Positions 9,194-19,120 of a stretch of DNA of 55,609 nt are shown here, in pieces (the first letter of the stretch is position 1; every line of letters starts with the position of its first letter). The translations under genes were made by a program, and so were the position numbers. The notes beneath the pieces are model-generated. The model did not search any database. It was not told where the DNA came from and saw nothing but the letters and a program-made list of their open reading frames with translations. The DNA is from Ktedonobacterales bacterium (GTDB lineage: Bacteria; Chloroflexota; Ktedonobacteria; Ktedonobacterales; DATBGS01): contig DATBHW010000002.1 in the NCBI GenBank assembly GCA_036557285.1, positions 1 to 55,609 of the forward strand, read 5' to 3'.

Positions 9194-9208
9194 TCGCTTC
9201 TCACACAA

Positions 9209-10087
9209 TCAACCGGAGGCTCCCCCTTTTCTCAACCAGGGGACAAACGCCGAAACCTGCTGCTGGTACGCCGCGTAGCCCGGCCTGCGTGGCAGCAGAT
9301 GTTTTTCCATCATCGGAATGCTGATAAAGAGAAATAACCCCAGCATACCCAGCGGCCCGATAATCACCCACCAGAACGACGCATCAGCCGCCAGCCCAAA
9401 AAGAAACAGCCCCCACCAGAACAACACCTCGCCAAAATAATTCGGATGCCGCGAATACCTCCACAGCCCCCCGGCCTCCGTCTCAACTGACATCTTGACC
9501 GAACGCCGAAAGCGCCGCATCTGCACATCCGCTGTCGCCTCAATCGCAATCGCCCCGCCCGTCACAACCAGCGCCACCACATCCAGCCAGTTGAAGCCTT
9601 GCTTCGCTCCTGAAAGCGCGGGCCACAACGCCAGGCACCCTAAAAACACCAGAACCGTAGGAAAGAAATGAATCCCCAGGAAACTCACCGGCCAATAGAA
9701 TCTGCCAGTTTGCGCCTGCATATCGCGGTAGCGCCAATCTTCATGGCTCAAACCTTTCCACTGGCTCGCCCAATTGTACGTCAGCCGGATCGCCCACAAA
9801 CAAATCAGCGTAAAGACCACCACATGCCGGAGCGACCCAAACCCGCTCGAACCCTGTTGCAGCAGCCAGAACAGCGCAATCGGCACAGGCGCAACGCTCC
9901 AGTACGGATCATAGCAGCTTGAGTTTTTCGCAGCCACACTGAACACAAAAATCACAGCCGTCGCCGCCGTATCTGCCGCCGCCAGAATCACCAGAGGGTG
10001 CTGCGCGCGAAACCCATACCCAACGCCAAGCGCCACTGCCCCGGCCACCACATACGCCACAACAATCACCACTGCTGGCTTGAGCAT
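9209..10087 (-). CDS. DUF1295 / steroid 5-alpha-reductase-like membrane protein
   Basis: A 292-residue polytopic protein with about six or seven hydrophobic helices. SKMSVETEAGG-like and GLWRYSRHPNYFGEVLFWWGLF segments are the hallmark of the DUF1295 and isoprenylcysteine methyltransferase-like superfamily, where the RHPNY region contributes to cofactor binding. The substrate is unknown; reductase activity on a lipid is plausible but inferred. The ATG at 10087 has GGGGAG about 7 bases upstream. It converges closely (15 bp) on the transglycosylase gene. Confidence 0.85.
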   Translation of the reverse strand: MLKPAVVIVVAYVVAGAVALGVGYGFRAQHPLVILAAADTAATAVIFVFSVAAKNSSCYDPYWSVAPVPIALFWLLQQGSSGFGSLRHVVVFTLICLWAIRLTYNWASQWKGLSHEDWRYRDMQAQTGRFYWPVSFLGIHFFPTVLVFLGCLALWPALSGAKQGFNWLDVVALVVTGGAIAIEATADVQMRRFRRSVKMSVETEAGGLWRYSRHPNYFGEVLFWWGLFLFGLAADASFWWVIIGPLGMLGLFLFISIPMMEKHLLPRRPGYAAYQQQVSAFVPWLRKGGASG

Positions 10088-10118
10088 CTCAGACTCCCCT
10101 CACCTGGAGCGCCGCCAC

Positions 10119-10156
10119 GTGTAACGCCGCCTTCCAGACGGCTAACCGCTGCGCCA
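10119..10156. repeat. Family B palindromic repeat
   Basis: GTAACGCCGCCTTCCAGACG followed by GCTAACCGCTGCGCC; a short imperfect hairpin between two same-strand genes. Related copies lie at 24841-24901, 25855-25878, 26084-26116, 27651-27690 and 34327-34380. Confidence 0.65.
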
Positions 10157-10205
10157 CTGCAAACGTCAAGTTACAGAACAGACCCTCAATGCGCCAAAAC
10201 AGCCA

Positions 10206-10997
10206 TCACTCCTCATACGCAATACCGGGAAAGCTCACCAGTATCCAATCCAGCAGCGCCGGAGCCAGTAGATTCAGCCACACCAGCAGCTTCCCTGGCA
10301 GGGTCATCACCAACTGCCGCCTGCGCCTGGCCGACGCGCGAAGAATCAGCGCCGCGCAACGCTCCGGCGACATCGTTGGCACCCGATCTACATTCGCCCC
10401 CATCGCCTCCACCAGCCGCTCTGTCCGAATCGCCCCTAGATACAGAACCGTCACACTCACCCCGCTGCCCCGCAGTTCCGCCCGCAGCGTATTCAAGAAG
10501 CCGCGCATGGCGTGCTTAGAACTGTTGTAGCCAATCGTACCAGGGATGCCCACCTGCCCGCCAAAGCTGCACACCCCCACCAGCCGCCCCCTGCTCTGCT
10601 TCAGATATGGCAGCGCGTAATAGGTACAATGAACCACCCCATAGTAATTTAACTCCATCTCCTCCTTGAGATCGGCCAGATGCTGCATAGCTGCAAAACG
10701 CCTGGGCCGCCCATACCCCGCGTTGTTAATCAGCATATCAATACGCCCGTAGGTTTCAACCGTCTGCTCAATCAACCGCTTGCACGCCTCCTCATCCGTC
10801 ACATCCGTCTGCGCCACCAGTGCCTTCCCCCCGCGCTCGCGGCACCCCGCCGCCACCGCCTCCAACGCCTCCAGACTCCGCGCTGCCAGAACCAGCCACG
10901 CGCCCTGCCCCGCAAGCCGAAAGGCAAGCTCCCGCCCAATTCCCCGTGACGCCCCCGTAATAATCACAGCTTGCTCTCTAAAAGGAGCGCCGCTCAT
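10206..10997 (-). CDS. Short-chain dehydrogenase/reductase (SDR)
   Basis: A 263-residue classical SDR. The nucleotide-binding motif TGASRGIG is at 14-21, NNAGYG at 91-96, the catalytic Ser at 144 and YNSSK (Y157, K161) completes the active site. AARSLEALE after strand 2 has an Arg typical of NADP preference. The C-terminal 30 residues are hydrophobic (LPGKLLVWLNLLAPALLDWILV), suggesting membrane association as in the DltE/YqjQ-like group. The substrate is unknown. The ATG at 10997 has GAGG about 7 bases upstream. It may be co-transcribed with the GNAT gene 59 bp upstream. Confidence 0.9.
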   Translation of the reverse strand: MSGAPFREQAVIITGASRGIGRELAFRLAGQGAWLVLAARSLEALEAVAAGCRERGGKALVAQTDVTDEEACKRLIEQTVETYGRIDMLINNAGYGRPRRFAAMQHLADLKEEMELNYYGVVHCTYYALPYLKQSRGRLVGVCSFGGQVGIPGTIGYNSSKHAMRGFLNTLRAELRGSGVSVTVLYLGAIRTERLVEAMGANVDRVPTMSPERCAALILRASARRRRQLVMTLPGKLLVWLNLLAPALLDWILVSFPGIAYEE

Positions 10998-11056
10998 ACA
11001 TCATCCTCAAGAAATCCACTGCACAAAGGTGACTATCTGAACAACACGGAGAACCC

Positions 11057-12055
11057 TCATGTCAGCGCCCGCTCAGCCTCAACATAGCTCGGCTGCACCT
11101 CGCGGAAGCCCACCTGCCGATAAAACTCCTGCAACGGTGTCCCCTCCGGCGCCACCAGCATCACCGACACATAGCCGCGCTGATGCAGACACTGCATCGC
11201 CCGCCGCAGCAGCGCCGTCCCAATCCCCCGGCGCCGATAGCGCGGCAGCACCGCCAGATCATCAATCAGCGCCGCCCCTTGCCAGCGGCTCACCAGCACA
11301 ACCCCCGCCAGCTTACGCTTCTGGCGCAGCGCAGCCACAAACGAACATTCCGGCAAAGCCGCATTATCCGACTCCGCCAGAAGCTGCGCCATCTCCGCCA
11401 GCCAATCCGTCGGCGAACGTTCCCGCGTATCCTCCTCCTCCACAGACGTATCCCGAAACAGCGCCCCCAGCAGCCCCGAATCCTCGTACTCGATTGGCCG
11501 CACACGATACAGCATACTCACCACCCCTGCCCCTGTTCCCTCATCGTCTTCTTCTGGTCGCCGTGTTGCCGCCACCATCGGCGTATAGCGCCGCAGTTCC
11601 CGAAAACCCGCCGTCTCAAATGCCGCCGCGTGCCGCGCCTCATATGCTGCCCGAATCGAACGCGCCCCCGCCTCCTCAGCGCGCACAACCGCTCCCCGCG
11701 CCACCTCCTCAATCACCTCGCGCCCAGCCGAAGGCAGCAGCGCAATCCCCTCAAGCTGCGCCCGCGCGCCTTGCACCTGGAAACATAGCCGCCCTAGAGG
11801 TCGGCTGGCTCGCCAGAGCAAAAAGCGCGTCTCGCGCTGTTTCGCCGGACCCGCGAGAAAGCGCTCCAGTTCATCCTGCTGCTCCTGTAGATCGCGCACC
11901 AACCGCTGGTCAGGCTCCACCAACGCTTCGCGTGGCACCAGCGGCGTCCGGCCCTCGCGTGTCAGCGCCACCCACACCGGCCCATCCTCTTGCCGGGCCG
12001 GACGCCACTCAACAGTATCTGCGCTCGCCGTATTCCCATTGAGCATCTCTGGCAT
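11057..12055 (-). CDS. Tandem-domain GNAT acetyltransferase
   Basis: A 332-residue protein. The C-terminal half (about 190-325) is a clear GNAT domain with strand DDLAVLPRYRRRGIGTALLRRA, the acetyl-CoA pyrophosphate loop RRRGIG, and the closing EFYRQVGFREVQ. The N-terminal half repeats a degenerate version (LEGIALLPSAGREVIEEVARGAV, AAFETAGFRELRRY) that lacks the Gly-rich loop. One active and one decayed domain are likely. The acceptor is unknown. The gene lies about 100 bp after pruA on the same strand. Confidence 0.85.
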   Translation of the reverse strand: MPEMLNGNTASADTVEWRPARQEDGPVWVALTREGRTPLVPREALVEPDQRLVRDLQEQQDELERFLAGPAKQRETRFLLWRASRPLGRLCFQVQGARAQLEGIALLPSAGREVIEEVARGAVVRAEEAGARSIRAAYEARHAAAFETAGFRELRRYTPMVAATRRPEEDDEGTGAGVVSMLYRVRPIEYEDSGLLGALFRDTSVEEEDTRERSPTDWLAEMAQLLAESDNAALPECSFVAALRQKRKLAGVVLVSRWQGAALIDDLAVLPRYRRRGIGTALLRRAMQCLHQRGYVSVMLVAPEGTPLQEFYRQVGFREVQPSYVEAERALT

Positions 12056-12153
12056 GCTACTCTACCTTGAACTGAAGACAATCACACAGGCGAAGACGCC
12101 CGCTCATCTCCACCTGCGTAATACAACGAACAACCCTGCCCGTTGATAATCGC

Positions 12154-13731
12154 CTAGAGCTTCTCTGAAGTCGCCTTCGCCTGCGTAAACAACAGCAGAT
12201 AATCGCGGCCCCCAGCCTTAGAATCCGTCCCCGACATATTGAAACCACCGAATGGATGCACCCCCACCAGCGCCCCTGTACACTTGCGATTGAAGTACAG
12301 ATTGCCCACATGGAACTCCCGCTTTGCCCGCTCAACGCGCTCCCGGTCACGCGAATACAACGAACCCGTCAGCCCATACTCCGTCCCATTAGCAATCTTC
12401 AGCGCCTCATCAAAATCGCGCGCCTTCATCACCGCCAGCACTGGTCCAAAAATCTCCTCCTGTGCAATGCGCGCCGTTGGCGCAACATCCACAATAATGG
12501 TCGGCTCAATAAAATACCCCTCACCCTTCGCCCCACCACCCAGCGCCAATCTGCCTTCCTGTTTCCCAATTTCTATATAACTCTGGATTTTCTGGAAAGC
12601 TGTCTGATCAATCACTGCCCCCATATATATCTTCGGGTCTGTCGGATCGCCAATGGTCAGCGCCCGCGCCCTTTCCACCACCTTCCGCACCACCTCATCA
12701 TACACCTGCTCCACAATAATCGCCCGTGACCCAGCCGAACACTTCTGCCCCTGAAACCCAAACGCCGATGTCACAATCCCCGTCGCCGCCGCATCCAGAT
12801 CAGCCGTCTCATCCACCACCACCGCATCCTTCCCGCCCATCTCCAGAACCGTTCGCTTAATCCAGATTTGCCCCGGCTGATGTTTCGCCGCCAGTTCATT
12901 GATCTGCAGCCCCACATCCCGCGACCCTGTAAACGAAATGAAGCGCACCTTCGGATGCTGTATGAGCGCATCCCCAATCTCGCCGCCGGAGCCAGGCAAA
13001 TAATTCACCACCCCCGCTGGCAAGCCAACTTCCAGCAAAATATTCACAAACTGTGCCGCGATCACCGGGGCCGTACTCGCAGGCTTCAGAATCACCGTAT
13101 TGCCCGCCACTACCGCCGAAGAAGTCAGCCCAGCCATGATCGCGCACGGAAAGTTCCAGGGGGGAATAGCTACACCCACGCCCAGCGGAACATAGACAAG
13201 ATCGCTTGCCTCCTCTGGGATGCGCGTCAGCGGCTGCTGGTCCGCCAGCCGCAGCATCTCGCGTCCATAAAACTCCAGAAAGTCAATCGCCTCCGCCGTA
13301 TCAGCATCAGCCTCCACCCAGTTTTTTGATGTTTCGTAAATCATCCAGGCGTTCAACTCAAAACGCCGCTGACGCATCACCTCCGCCGCCTTGAACAGAT
13401 AGCCCGCCCGCTCCGAGGCTGGCGTAAACTTCCACGTCTCGAAAGCCCGCGCCGCCACCTCTACCGCCTGATTCGCCTGCTCCACCGTCGCCTTCGCCAG
13501 CACACCCACCACCTGCTTAGGCCGCGCCGGATTCACCGACGTAAACCGCTCAGCAGTCTCCACCCGCTCACCGCCAATAATCAGCGGATACGTCCGGCCA
13601 AGCTCCCCCTCTACCTTCTTCAAGGCCGCTTTTTGCGCCTGTTGATTCGCCTCAATCGAAAAATCAGTCAACGTACAATTCTGAAATGCTGGGACCGCGC
13701 TTGTTGCGCCGCGCTGCGCAGTACTGGTCAT
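12154..13731 (-). CDS. pruA: L-glutamate gamma-semialdehyde (pyrroline-5-carboxylate) dehydrogenase
   Basis: A 525-residue aldehyde dehydrogenase of the RocA/PruA group, which oxidises glutamate semialdehyde to glutamate with NAD in proline and arginine breakdown. PWNFP (191-195), TGSRDVG (268-274), catalytic Glu297 (LEMGGKDA) and nucleophile Cys331 (GQKCSAGSR) are present. The C-terminal GVHPFGGFNMSGTDSKAGG with DYLLLF is typical of the single-domain enzyme. The ATG at 13731 follows AAGGAG; a TTG 12 codons upstream is less likely. No proline dehydrogenase (putA/prodh) is adjacent. Confidence 0.93.
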   Translation of the reverse strand: MTSTAQRGATSAVPAFQNCTLTDFSIEANQQAQKAALKKVEGELGRTYPLIIGGERVETAERFTSVNPARPKQVVGVLAKATVEQANQAVEVAARAFETWKFTPASERAGYLFKAAEVMRQRRFELNAWMIYETSKNWVEADADTAEAIDFLEFYGREMLRLADQQPLTRIPEEASDLVYVPLGVGVAIPPWNFPCAIMAGLTSSAVVAGNTVILKPASTAPVIAAQFVNILLEVGLPAGVVNYLPGSGGEIGDALIQHPKVRFISFTGSRDVGLQINELAAKHQPGQIWIKRTVLEMGGKDAVVVDETADLDAAATGIVTSAFGFQGQKCSAGSRAIIVEQVYDEVVRKVVERARALTIGDPTDPKIYMGAVIDQTAFQKIQSYIEIGKQEGRLALGGGAKGEGYFIEPTIIVDVAPTARIAQEEIFGPVLAVMKARDFDEALKIANGTEYGLTGSLYSRDRERVERAKREFHVGNLYFNRKCTGALVGVHPFGGFNMSGTDSKAGGRDYLLLFTQAKATSEKL

Positions 13732-14285
13732 CGTCACAAACTCCTTTGCGGAAAGAACAGCAGCCAATCGTCCTTTACAGTATCCTATCTCGTCATTGTA
13801 CCTTAAAAAGAAGAAGGACTGGAATGCCTGGCTGACGCCATCAATTCAGCGTCCTCCCGCTCACCAGAGCCATTATATCCACTTCTGACAACATCTCAAC
13901 CGTTGCACAAGGCACACGCGACCTTGTGTACATCATGTTTAATTTAGAGTAGAAACGCCATCCTATTCCCGGCATTTCTTTACATCGTCAATCACGAGTT
14001 TTTGTCGTACTGAACCATATCGTAATGAGAATATTTATGATATAATTGGAAAGACTAATAACCCCTGTCCCTTTTCACATATCCGGCCAGTCGAGATCAC
14101 CCGTCCCTCACATGATCGAACAGGCGCTAATATTCAGATTGTCAACACACTTCCACGGCGCGCAACAAACGCTCTATCCTTGTTGTCCATTGACGTAGCA
14201 GAGGGCATCGCTGGCCGCCTCAAGCAACCGGCTGCCAGCAATGATGGGATGATCCCATCATAACCAGAAGGAGACGGTTTTCTGC
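13732..14285. other. Long divergent intergenic region
   Basis: About 550 bp separate pruA from the XRE-TPR gene. The centre (13900-14070) is clearly more AT-rich than the surroundings. It carries TGATATAAT (14038-14046), an extended -10 pattern reading rightwards without a convincing -35. I see no ORF and no member of the dispersed repeat families in it. Confidence 0.4.
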
Positions 14286-15710
14286 ATGCCAAACTATGAG
14301 GAGTTGTCCCCGGACATGGGGCCTGTAGGCGCAAACATCTTTCGCATCCGTCGCAAATTGCGCATCACACAGAAGCAGCTTGCCGCCCCCGAATTCTCCA
14401 TCTCCTACATCAGTGCCATCGAACGTGGCCGCATCCGCCCCTCCCTCAAAGCCCTCGAAATCCTTGCCCGCCGCCTCGGCCTCACCTCCCCCGAACTCCT
14501 TGCCGAACCTCCCCATGACTTCGACCTGGAAACCAGGCAGACCCCGCAAGACACAGCGGCTCCGCCTCCTTCACTCACCACCCTCCTCAGCCGCAGCCGC
14601 TCCACCTATCTCAGCCCACCCGCGCTCATCTGGGCCAGTATCAGCCTCGACCAACACAACCCCCACAGCGCCAGCGAAATCCTCAACCTGCTCTCTCCTA
14701 CTACCATCAGCACCGAACAGCGCCTGCTGCGCCTCTACCTGCTGGGCCGTGTCGCTCTCGCTTTGGGCCGCCCTGCCGACGCCGAGGCCACCCTGGAGCC
14801 AATCTTCCAGCAAGACGAATACAGCAGCCACACCGAAATCATCGAACGCTGCCGCTTCCTGCTCGCCTGTGCCTACGATGCCCAGGAAAAATTCGTCCTC
14901 GCCTTCGACACCTTCACCACCTGCGTTCAGGCCATCGAAAACGGAGCCATCAGCGATCCCCTCTTCCTCATCGAAGTCTTTTCCGCCTTTGCCGAATATC
15001 ACCACCGACGAGAGCGCCCCAATGATGCCATTGCTTGCTACCAACAGGCTCTGCTTCACCTCGATCCCATTCTTGAGCCAGCGCGGCTGGCCGAAATCTC
15101 AGCCCATCTCAGCCAGAAACACCTGGAAAGCCTCCACTCAACCATGTCCGATTGGTACGCCGCCCGCAGCCGTGTCCTCATTGAACTCGCCGAGGCTCGC
15201 CAGCGATTCACCCAGGCCGCCTCCAACCTTGGCCTGACCTTTCAGGAACTGGGCGACCCCACAGCCGCCGAACAACAGCTACGCCAAACCATCCACCTTT
15301 GCGAACGCCTTGGCACACCGCGCCAGGGCATCCTCGCGCGCGTCGCCCTGGCCGACCTCCTGCTGGAGCGCCAAGAGCCACAGGAAGCCGAAAACCTCGC
15401 CCTCGCCGCCCACGTCCTCGCTCGCCCCAACGACCAGGACGACATCCAGGATGAAACCCTCTATGGCCGTATCCTCGTCACCCTTGCAGACACCAACAGA
15501 GCGATGAACCGCCTCGACGAAGCCGAACGCTGTTTTCAGCAGGCCATCGCCCTCCTCAAAAAACAAAACGCCAGCGAACAGCTCTCCCACGCCTACTATC
15601 GCTATAGCGAACTCCTTCATCAAAAGGGCCTGGACGCCGAAAGCTACGAAATGGTCAAGCAAGCCTATCTCCTCGGCCAACGCAAGCGCGACGACGAAAC
15701 TGGCACATAG
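14286..15710 (+). CDS. XRE-family regulator with C-terminal TPR array
   Basis: A 474-residue protein. Residues about 16-75 form an XRE helix-turn-helix (IRRKLRITQKQLA..EFSISYISAIERGRIRPSLKALEILARRLG). The rest is helical repeats with TPR signatures (RLLRLYLLGRVALALGRPADAEATLEPIF, ATLADTNRAMNRLDEAERCFQQAI). This is the Rgg/PlcR/BldD-like plan in which a TPR domain senses a peptide or protein ligand, though the ligand here is unknown. AAGGAG lies 13 bases before the ATG, rather far. It stands directly upstream of the three-gene ATPase operon and could control it; that is inference from position. Confidence 0.85.
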   Translation: MPNYEELSPDMGPVGANIFRIRRKLRITQKQLAAPEFSISYISAIERGRIRPSLKALEILARRLGLTSPELLAEPPHDFDLETRQTPQDTAAPPPSLTTLLSRSRSTYLSPPALIWASISLDQHNPHSASEILNLLSPTTISTEQRLLRLYLLGRVALALGRPADAEATLEPIFQQDEYSSHTEIIERCRFLLACAYDAQEKFVLAFDTFTTCVQAIENGAISDPLFLIEVFSAFAEYHHRRERPNDAIACYQQALLHLDPILEPARLAEISAHLSQKHLESLHSTMSDWYAARSRVLIELAEARQRFTQAASNLGLTFQELGDPTAAEQQLRQTIHLCERLGTPRQGILARVALADLLLERQEPQEAENLALAAHVLARPNDQDDIQDETLYGRILVTLADTNRAMNRLDEAERCFQQAIALLKKQNASEQLSHAYYRYSELLHQKGLDAESYEMVKQAYLLGQRKRDDETGT

Positions 15711-15729
15711 CCCTCTCTCAGCCAATAGC

Positions 15730-15905
15730 GGTTCCACCAAATATGAGGTATTGGCAAGCGAAGCGTATTACTTGGAGCGCCGCCCCCCTACGGGGAGCGG
15801 CCCTTGCGGGAACTGGGCCTGCGGCCTAGGCTGCTTGCCTCGGCTGGGCCTCGGCACTCTCGCTCCCGTTGGTCGCTCGCGCGTCCCCCCAGGCGGCCCA
15901 CCGAC
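15730..15905. repeat. Family A repeat, long copy
   Basis: Left module 15730-15786 matches 8110-8166 with a few substitutions. The core CTCCCGTTGGTCGCTCGCGC lies at 15863-15882. The element ends about 40 bases before the -35 box of the next operon. It extends an apparent open frame from 15804 that is not a real N-terminus. Confidence 0.7.
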
Positions 15906-15945
15906 GTGCAATCGCAGCCCCAGGCACATTTAACCGCCCGCCCGC

Positions 15946-15974
15946 TTGACAACACAGCAGCAGGCGATTACACT
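15946..15974 (+). promoter_or_regulatory. Strong promoter of the ATPase operon
   Basis: TTGACA (15946-15951), exactly 17 bases, then TACACT (15969-15974). Transcription from about 15981 would give a leader of roughly 70 bases before the ATG at 16050. This is why that start is preferred over the open frame beginning at 15804. Confidence 0.75.
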
Positions 15975-16049
15975 ACTATTACCAACTCTGGCTGTCTCGC
16001 AAGGCCGCCTCGCTCGGCCTCATCCGAATACATAAATAGAAGAAGACCT

Positions 16050-19000
16050 ATGGACCAGGATGTCATTGGCTGGTCAACAGCCGACATTGCGCTCTTGATA
16101 CAATCGCTGGCTCGCCCAGCCATTGAGCAATTTGTCCACGACCATCCTTACCTTCAGCAGCGCGCGCTCGCAGGCTTCAGCAAGCGGCTTCCCCCAAACT
16201 ACCCGCAGCGCCTCGCAACCCACCTCGCTCAACGCGCTGCCCACTACCAGCAAAGCCTGCAAGAACTCATCAAACACTGGCGGCAAGAAAAACAAACTCT
16301 CTGCAAAGCCATCGAACAGATCGAACCGCCCATCACCCTGGAAGCGCTTGCCCCCCTTCTGGAACAATACGGCGGCAGAGACACCCTTTCCGCCTTGCAT
16401 ACCGACCCCCGTTTCGAAAGCTTCGGCGAAACGCTCTCAGCCCTCAGACTCGGCATCGAGCGCGGCGACATTCCCCTCGAACCCACCGCGCCACCGCCTG
16501 CCCCACCCGCGCGCGAATCCGGCGAACCACCGCTGTGCGGCGCGGCAGCCACTCAGGCGCAAGCGACCGCCACAGACTCAGCCACGCGCCGCGCAGGGAC
16601 CAGCGCAGCAGTAGCCACGCTCCCCCGCCCTTCTGGCGGCCTCCCCCATCCACCGGCGGCCCCACCCGCGCCCAAAACAACCAGCGAACTCTTCACCGCC
16701 CTGGAAACTGAACTCCAATCGCTCCAGACCATCCAGCAGACCATCGAAACCTGCGCCGCCCAGCTCACCGGACGCCAGACCTCAGACGACCCGCACGCCC
16801 TCTCGCGCATTCTCGAAAAGCTCAACGCCGCGCATCAAAAGCGCATTGAAGGCTTTGCTCGCTTAGCCACGCTTGACAGCGCCTTACTCAACGCCTTGCG
16901 CGCCGAAACCCAGCAGGCCGAAGCCATCGGCCAGGTTGAGGGCCTTTCCGCCAACCTCCCAGCCGACAAACCACCCACCGCCATCAGCGAAGCCGCCGCC
17001 CGCCTTCAGACATTCCAACAGACCAGCGAACGCCTCACCTCAGCCCTCACTCTCAATGAGCAGCGTCTTGCTGCCCTCAAAGCAGCGCCTGCCGCCATCG
17101 AGATATTCCTGCGCGAAATTGACGCCCTGGAAGGCGAAAGTGGCCCGCTCAGAGCCAGGCTTGCAAGCCTCAAAACCAGTGTCCCTGAACATGCCAGAGC
17201 CAAACACATCGAGCGCCTTCTCCAAATAGCCGACAAGGCGCGCGAGCAAGCATCTGCCCTACGCAGCGGCCTCCTACAAGATTGGCACACACATCTCTTA
17301 CGCGCCTGCCAGGACTCCGAAAGCCTGCTCAACCAATCGCTCCATCTCTCTACAGACCTCCCTGAGATCACCAACCTGCAACAATCGCTTCAGCACGCTC
17401 GCGCCATCCTTGCCACACCACTCATCCCTGATGCCCCCGTCCCTCTGCCCTTCCCCCCATCTCAGATACTGACATGCCGCCAGAACCTCATCAAGCATAG
17501 TGAACACCTCCGCCAGGCGCTCGCCACCTATAACCCACAGATCGCCCTTGCTTTCCTCCAGGACTTCGAGCAAAGCGCCGTCCAGCACTTCGGGCCAGAG
17601 GCCGAACCAGCGGAACTCACACCTCAATACCTTCAGAAAGTCGGAGCCGCCCTGGTCGGCGCGGCCTCCTTGCTCACCGGCTACTCCGGCTTAATCTGGC
17701 GCGTCGGCGCAACCCTTCTCGCCGCCCTCGACAACACCGCCGCCGAACAATTTTACGAACGCTTCGGCTTCGCCGCCGTCGCCACCGCCATTGCCGTCTC
17801 CCTGCGCAGCGGCGACTTTCCACTCGGCCTCGCCTTTGCCGAAAAAGAATACCTCTTCTACACCGACGCCGACATAGAAACCGTCTTCAAGCACGAGCGC
17901 GTGCTGGACATCCTCAGCTACAACTGCGCCACACACGCCTTTCCCGCGCTTCCGGCTGATTGCTTCGCATCCGCCACGCCTGCGGTGCGCCAGGCCGCGC
18001 TCGAACTGCTCTCCAGAGCCGCCCAGATCAACTTCCCAGAGCCGCTGCGCCTGCAACTCAGCGCCGCTTTGCTCGCCGCCAGCGACTCCACCGAAGAGCG
18101 CGCCCAGGCTGGCCGCCTTCTTCTCCACAGCCTCATTGACCAGCGCCAGCATCTCAACGCCTACTGCGTCTGGCGCGCCCTGGCCCTCGAACAACCAAAC
18201 CTCTATTCCGACTCAACCGGCCTCAAAGCCCTGTTCACCCTCATCTGGCATTTCACCCTCGATACTCACACCGCCAGTGGGCCGCTCGCCGCCCTCTGCG
18301 CCGACAGCAGCCTTCAAGAAGCCAGTTCCTATGTCCCTGGCGTCGCCCTCGCGCTTTCCCTTGGCGCGCTCTCCCTGGCCCGCGCCCGGCATCCGCGCGG
18401 TGAAGAATGGAGCGGCTTCTTCCTCGACATGCTCCACGACAATCATCACTATCTCGCCATCAGCGACGCCCTGCGCGCCCGCCTTCCCAAACCATCCGGC
18501 GAACCAGCCCGTGACACCAAAACGCTTAACAAACAGCGGAGAATCCAGGCCGAGTTCAACGCCGCCCTGGCCGAAGCCAACCGGCGCATCCAGGTCTCCA
18601 AATATCGCTTTGCCCCCACCAAACAAATGCGCAATCAGATTGATGTCCAGCTTCGTTCCATCCTGGCCGCCCTCCAGCAAGGTCTGGAACCAACCGGCGA
18701 TCTCGGCGTTAACCTCCACGCAGCCAACCCGCTCGACCTCGCCAGAACACTGATTCAGGAATCTGAAAAAACCCGCCGACAGGAAGGACGCGACCCCATC
18801 GTGGGCGACGACCTCAAAAAACTGCGCAAAGACCTCGAAAACCTGCTAAAACATCTCATCGAAGCAGCCAGCAAACGCGCCCAACTCGCCGCCCTCGGCA
18901 TTGACCCTTCAGCCCTGCTCGCCCAGTCAGCCAACAGCACCGATCATCCCTCGTCCCACCAGCCTGACGACCACCCTATCGAAAACCACTCCTGGGAGAG

Positions 19001-19106
19001 CTACGAATCCATGCAATCAGAGTTACGTCGGCTGCTGGCCGAAGCGCCCCACTCCCGCGACCTGCTGCAACAGGCGCTGCCAGACATTTCGCTGGATGTA
19101 AATTGA
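16050..19106 (+). CDS. 1018-residue unrecognised helical protein, first gene of ATPase operon
   Basis: Started at the ATG at 16050, downstream of a consensus promoter. I do not recognise a family. Residues 1-150 are helical. A Pro/Ala-rich linker (about 150-225) follows, then coiled-coil-like helices rich in Gln, Glu and Leu (about 225-520). A more hydrophobic alpha-helical region (about 520-780; KVGAALVGAASLLTGYSGLIW, FGFAAVATAIAVSLRSGDFPLG) may be a helical-repeat solenoid. The tail is charged and helical. No signal peptide or catalytic motif is seen. It precedes two ATPases by 14 bp and then a 1-base overlap, so the three products probably work together, perhaps as scaffold and motors. Confidence 0.7.
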   Translation: MDQDVIGWSTADIALLIQSLARPAIEQFVHDHPYLQQRALAGFSKRLPPNYPQRLATHLAQRAAHYQQSLQELIKHWRQEKQTLCKAIEQIEPPITLEALAPLLEQYGGRDTLSALHTDPRFESFGETLSALRLGIERGDIPLEPTAPPPAPPARESGEPPLCGAAATQAQATATDSATRRAGTSAAVATLPRPSGGLPHPPAAPPAPKTTSELFTALETELQSLQTIQQTIETCAAQLTGRQTSDDPHALSRILEKLNAAHQKRIEGFARLATLDSALLNALRAETQQAEAIGQVEGLSANLPADKPPTAISEAAARLQTFQQTSERLTSALTLNEQRLAALKAAPAAIEIFLREIDALEGESGPLRARLASLKTSVPEHARAKHIERLLQIADKAREQASALRSGLLQDWHTHLLRACQDSESLLNQSLHLSTDLPEITNLQQSLQHARAILATPLIPDAPVPLPFPPSQILTCRQNLIKHSEHLRQALATYNPQIALAFLQDFEQSAVQHFGPEAEPAELTPQYLQKVGAALVGAASLLTGYSGLIWRVGATLLAALDNTAAEQFYERFGFAAVATAIAVSLRSGDFPLGLAFAEKEYLFYTDADIETVFKHERVLDILSYNCATHAFPALPADCFASATPAVRQAALELLSRAAQINFPEPLRLQLSAALLAASDSTEERAQAGRLLLHSLIDQRQHLNAYCVWRALALEQPNLYSDSTGLKALFTLIWHFTLDTHTASGPLAALCADSSLQEASSYVPGVALALSLGALSLARARHPRGEEWSGFFLDMLHDNHHYLAISDALRARLPKPSGEPARDTKTLNKQRRIQAEFNAALAEANRRIQVSKYRFAPTKQMRNQIDVQLRSILAALQQGLEPTGDLGVNLHAANPLDLARTLIQESEKTRRQEGRDPIVGDDLKKLRKDLENLLKHLIEAASKRAQLAALGIDPSALLAQSANSTDHPSSHQPDDHPIENHSWESYESMQSELRRLLAEAPHSRDLLQQALPDISLDVN

Positions 19107-19120
19107 TTGGAGGCTCTGCG

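Noticed and set aside
15804-16049. Upstream extension of the 1018-residue gene
   Set aside because: It runs through a family A repeat and across the promoter at 15946-15974, so the true start is the ATG at 16050.
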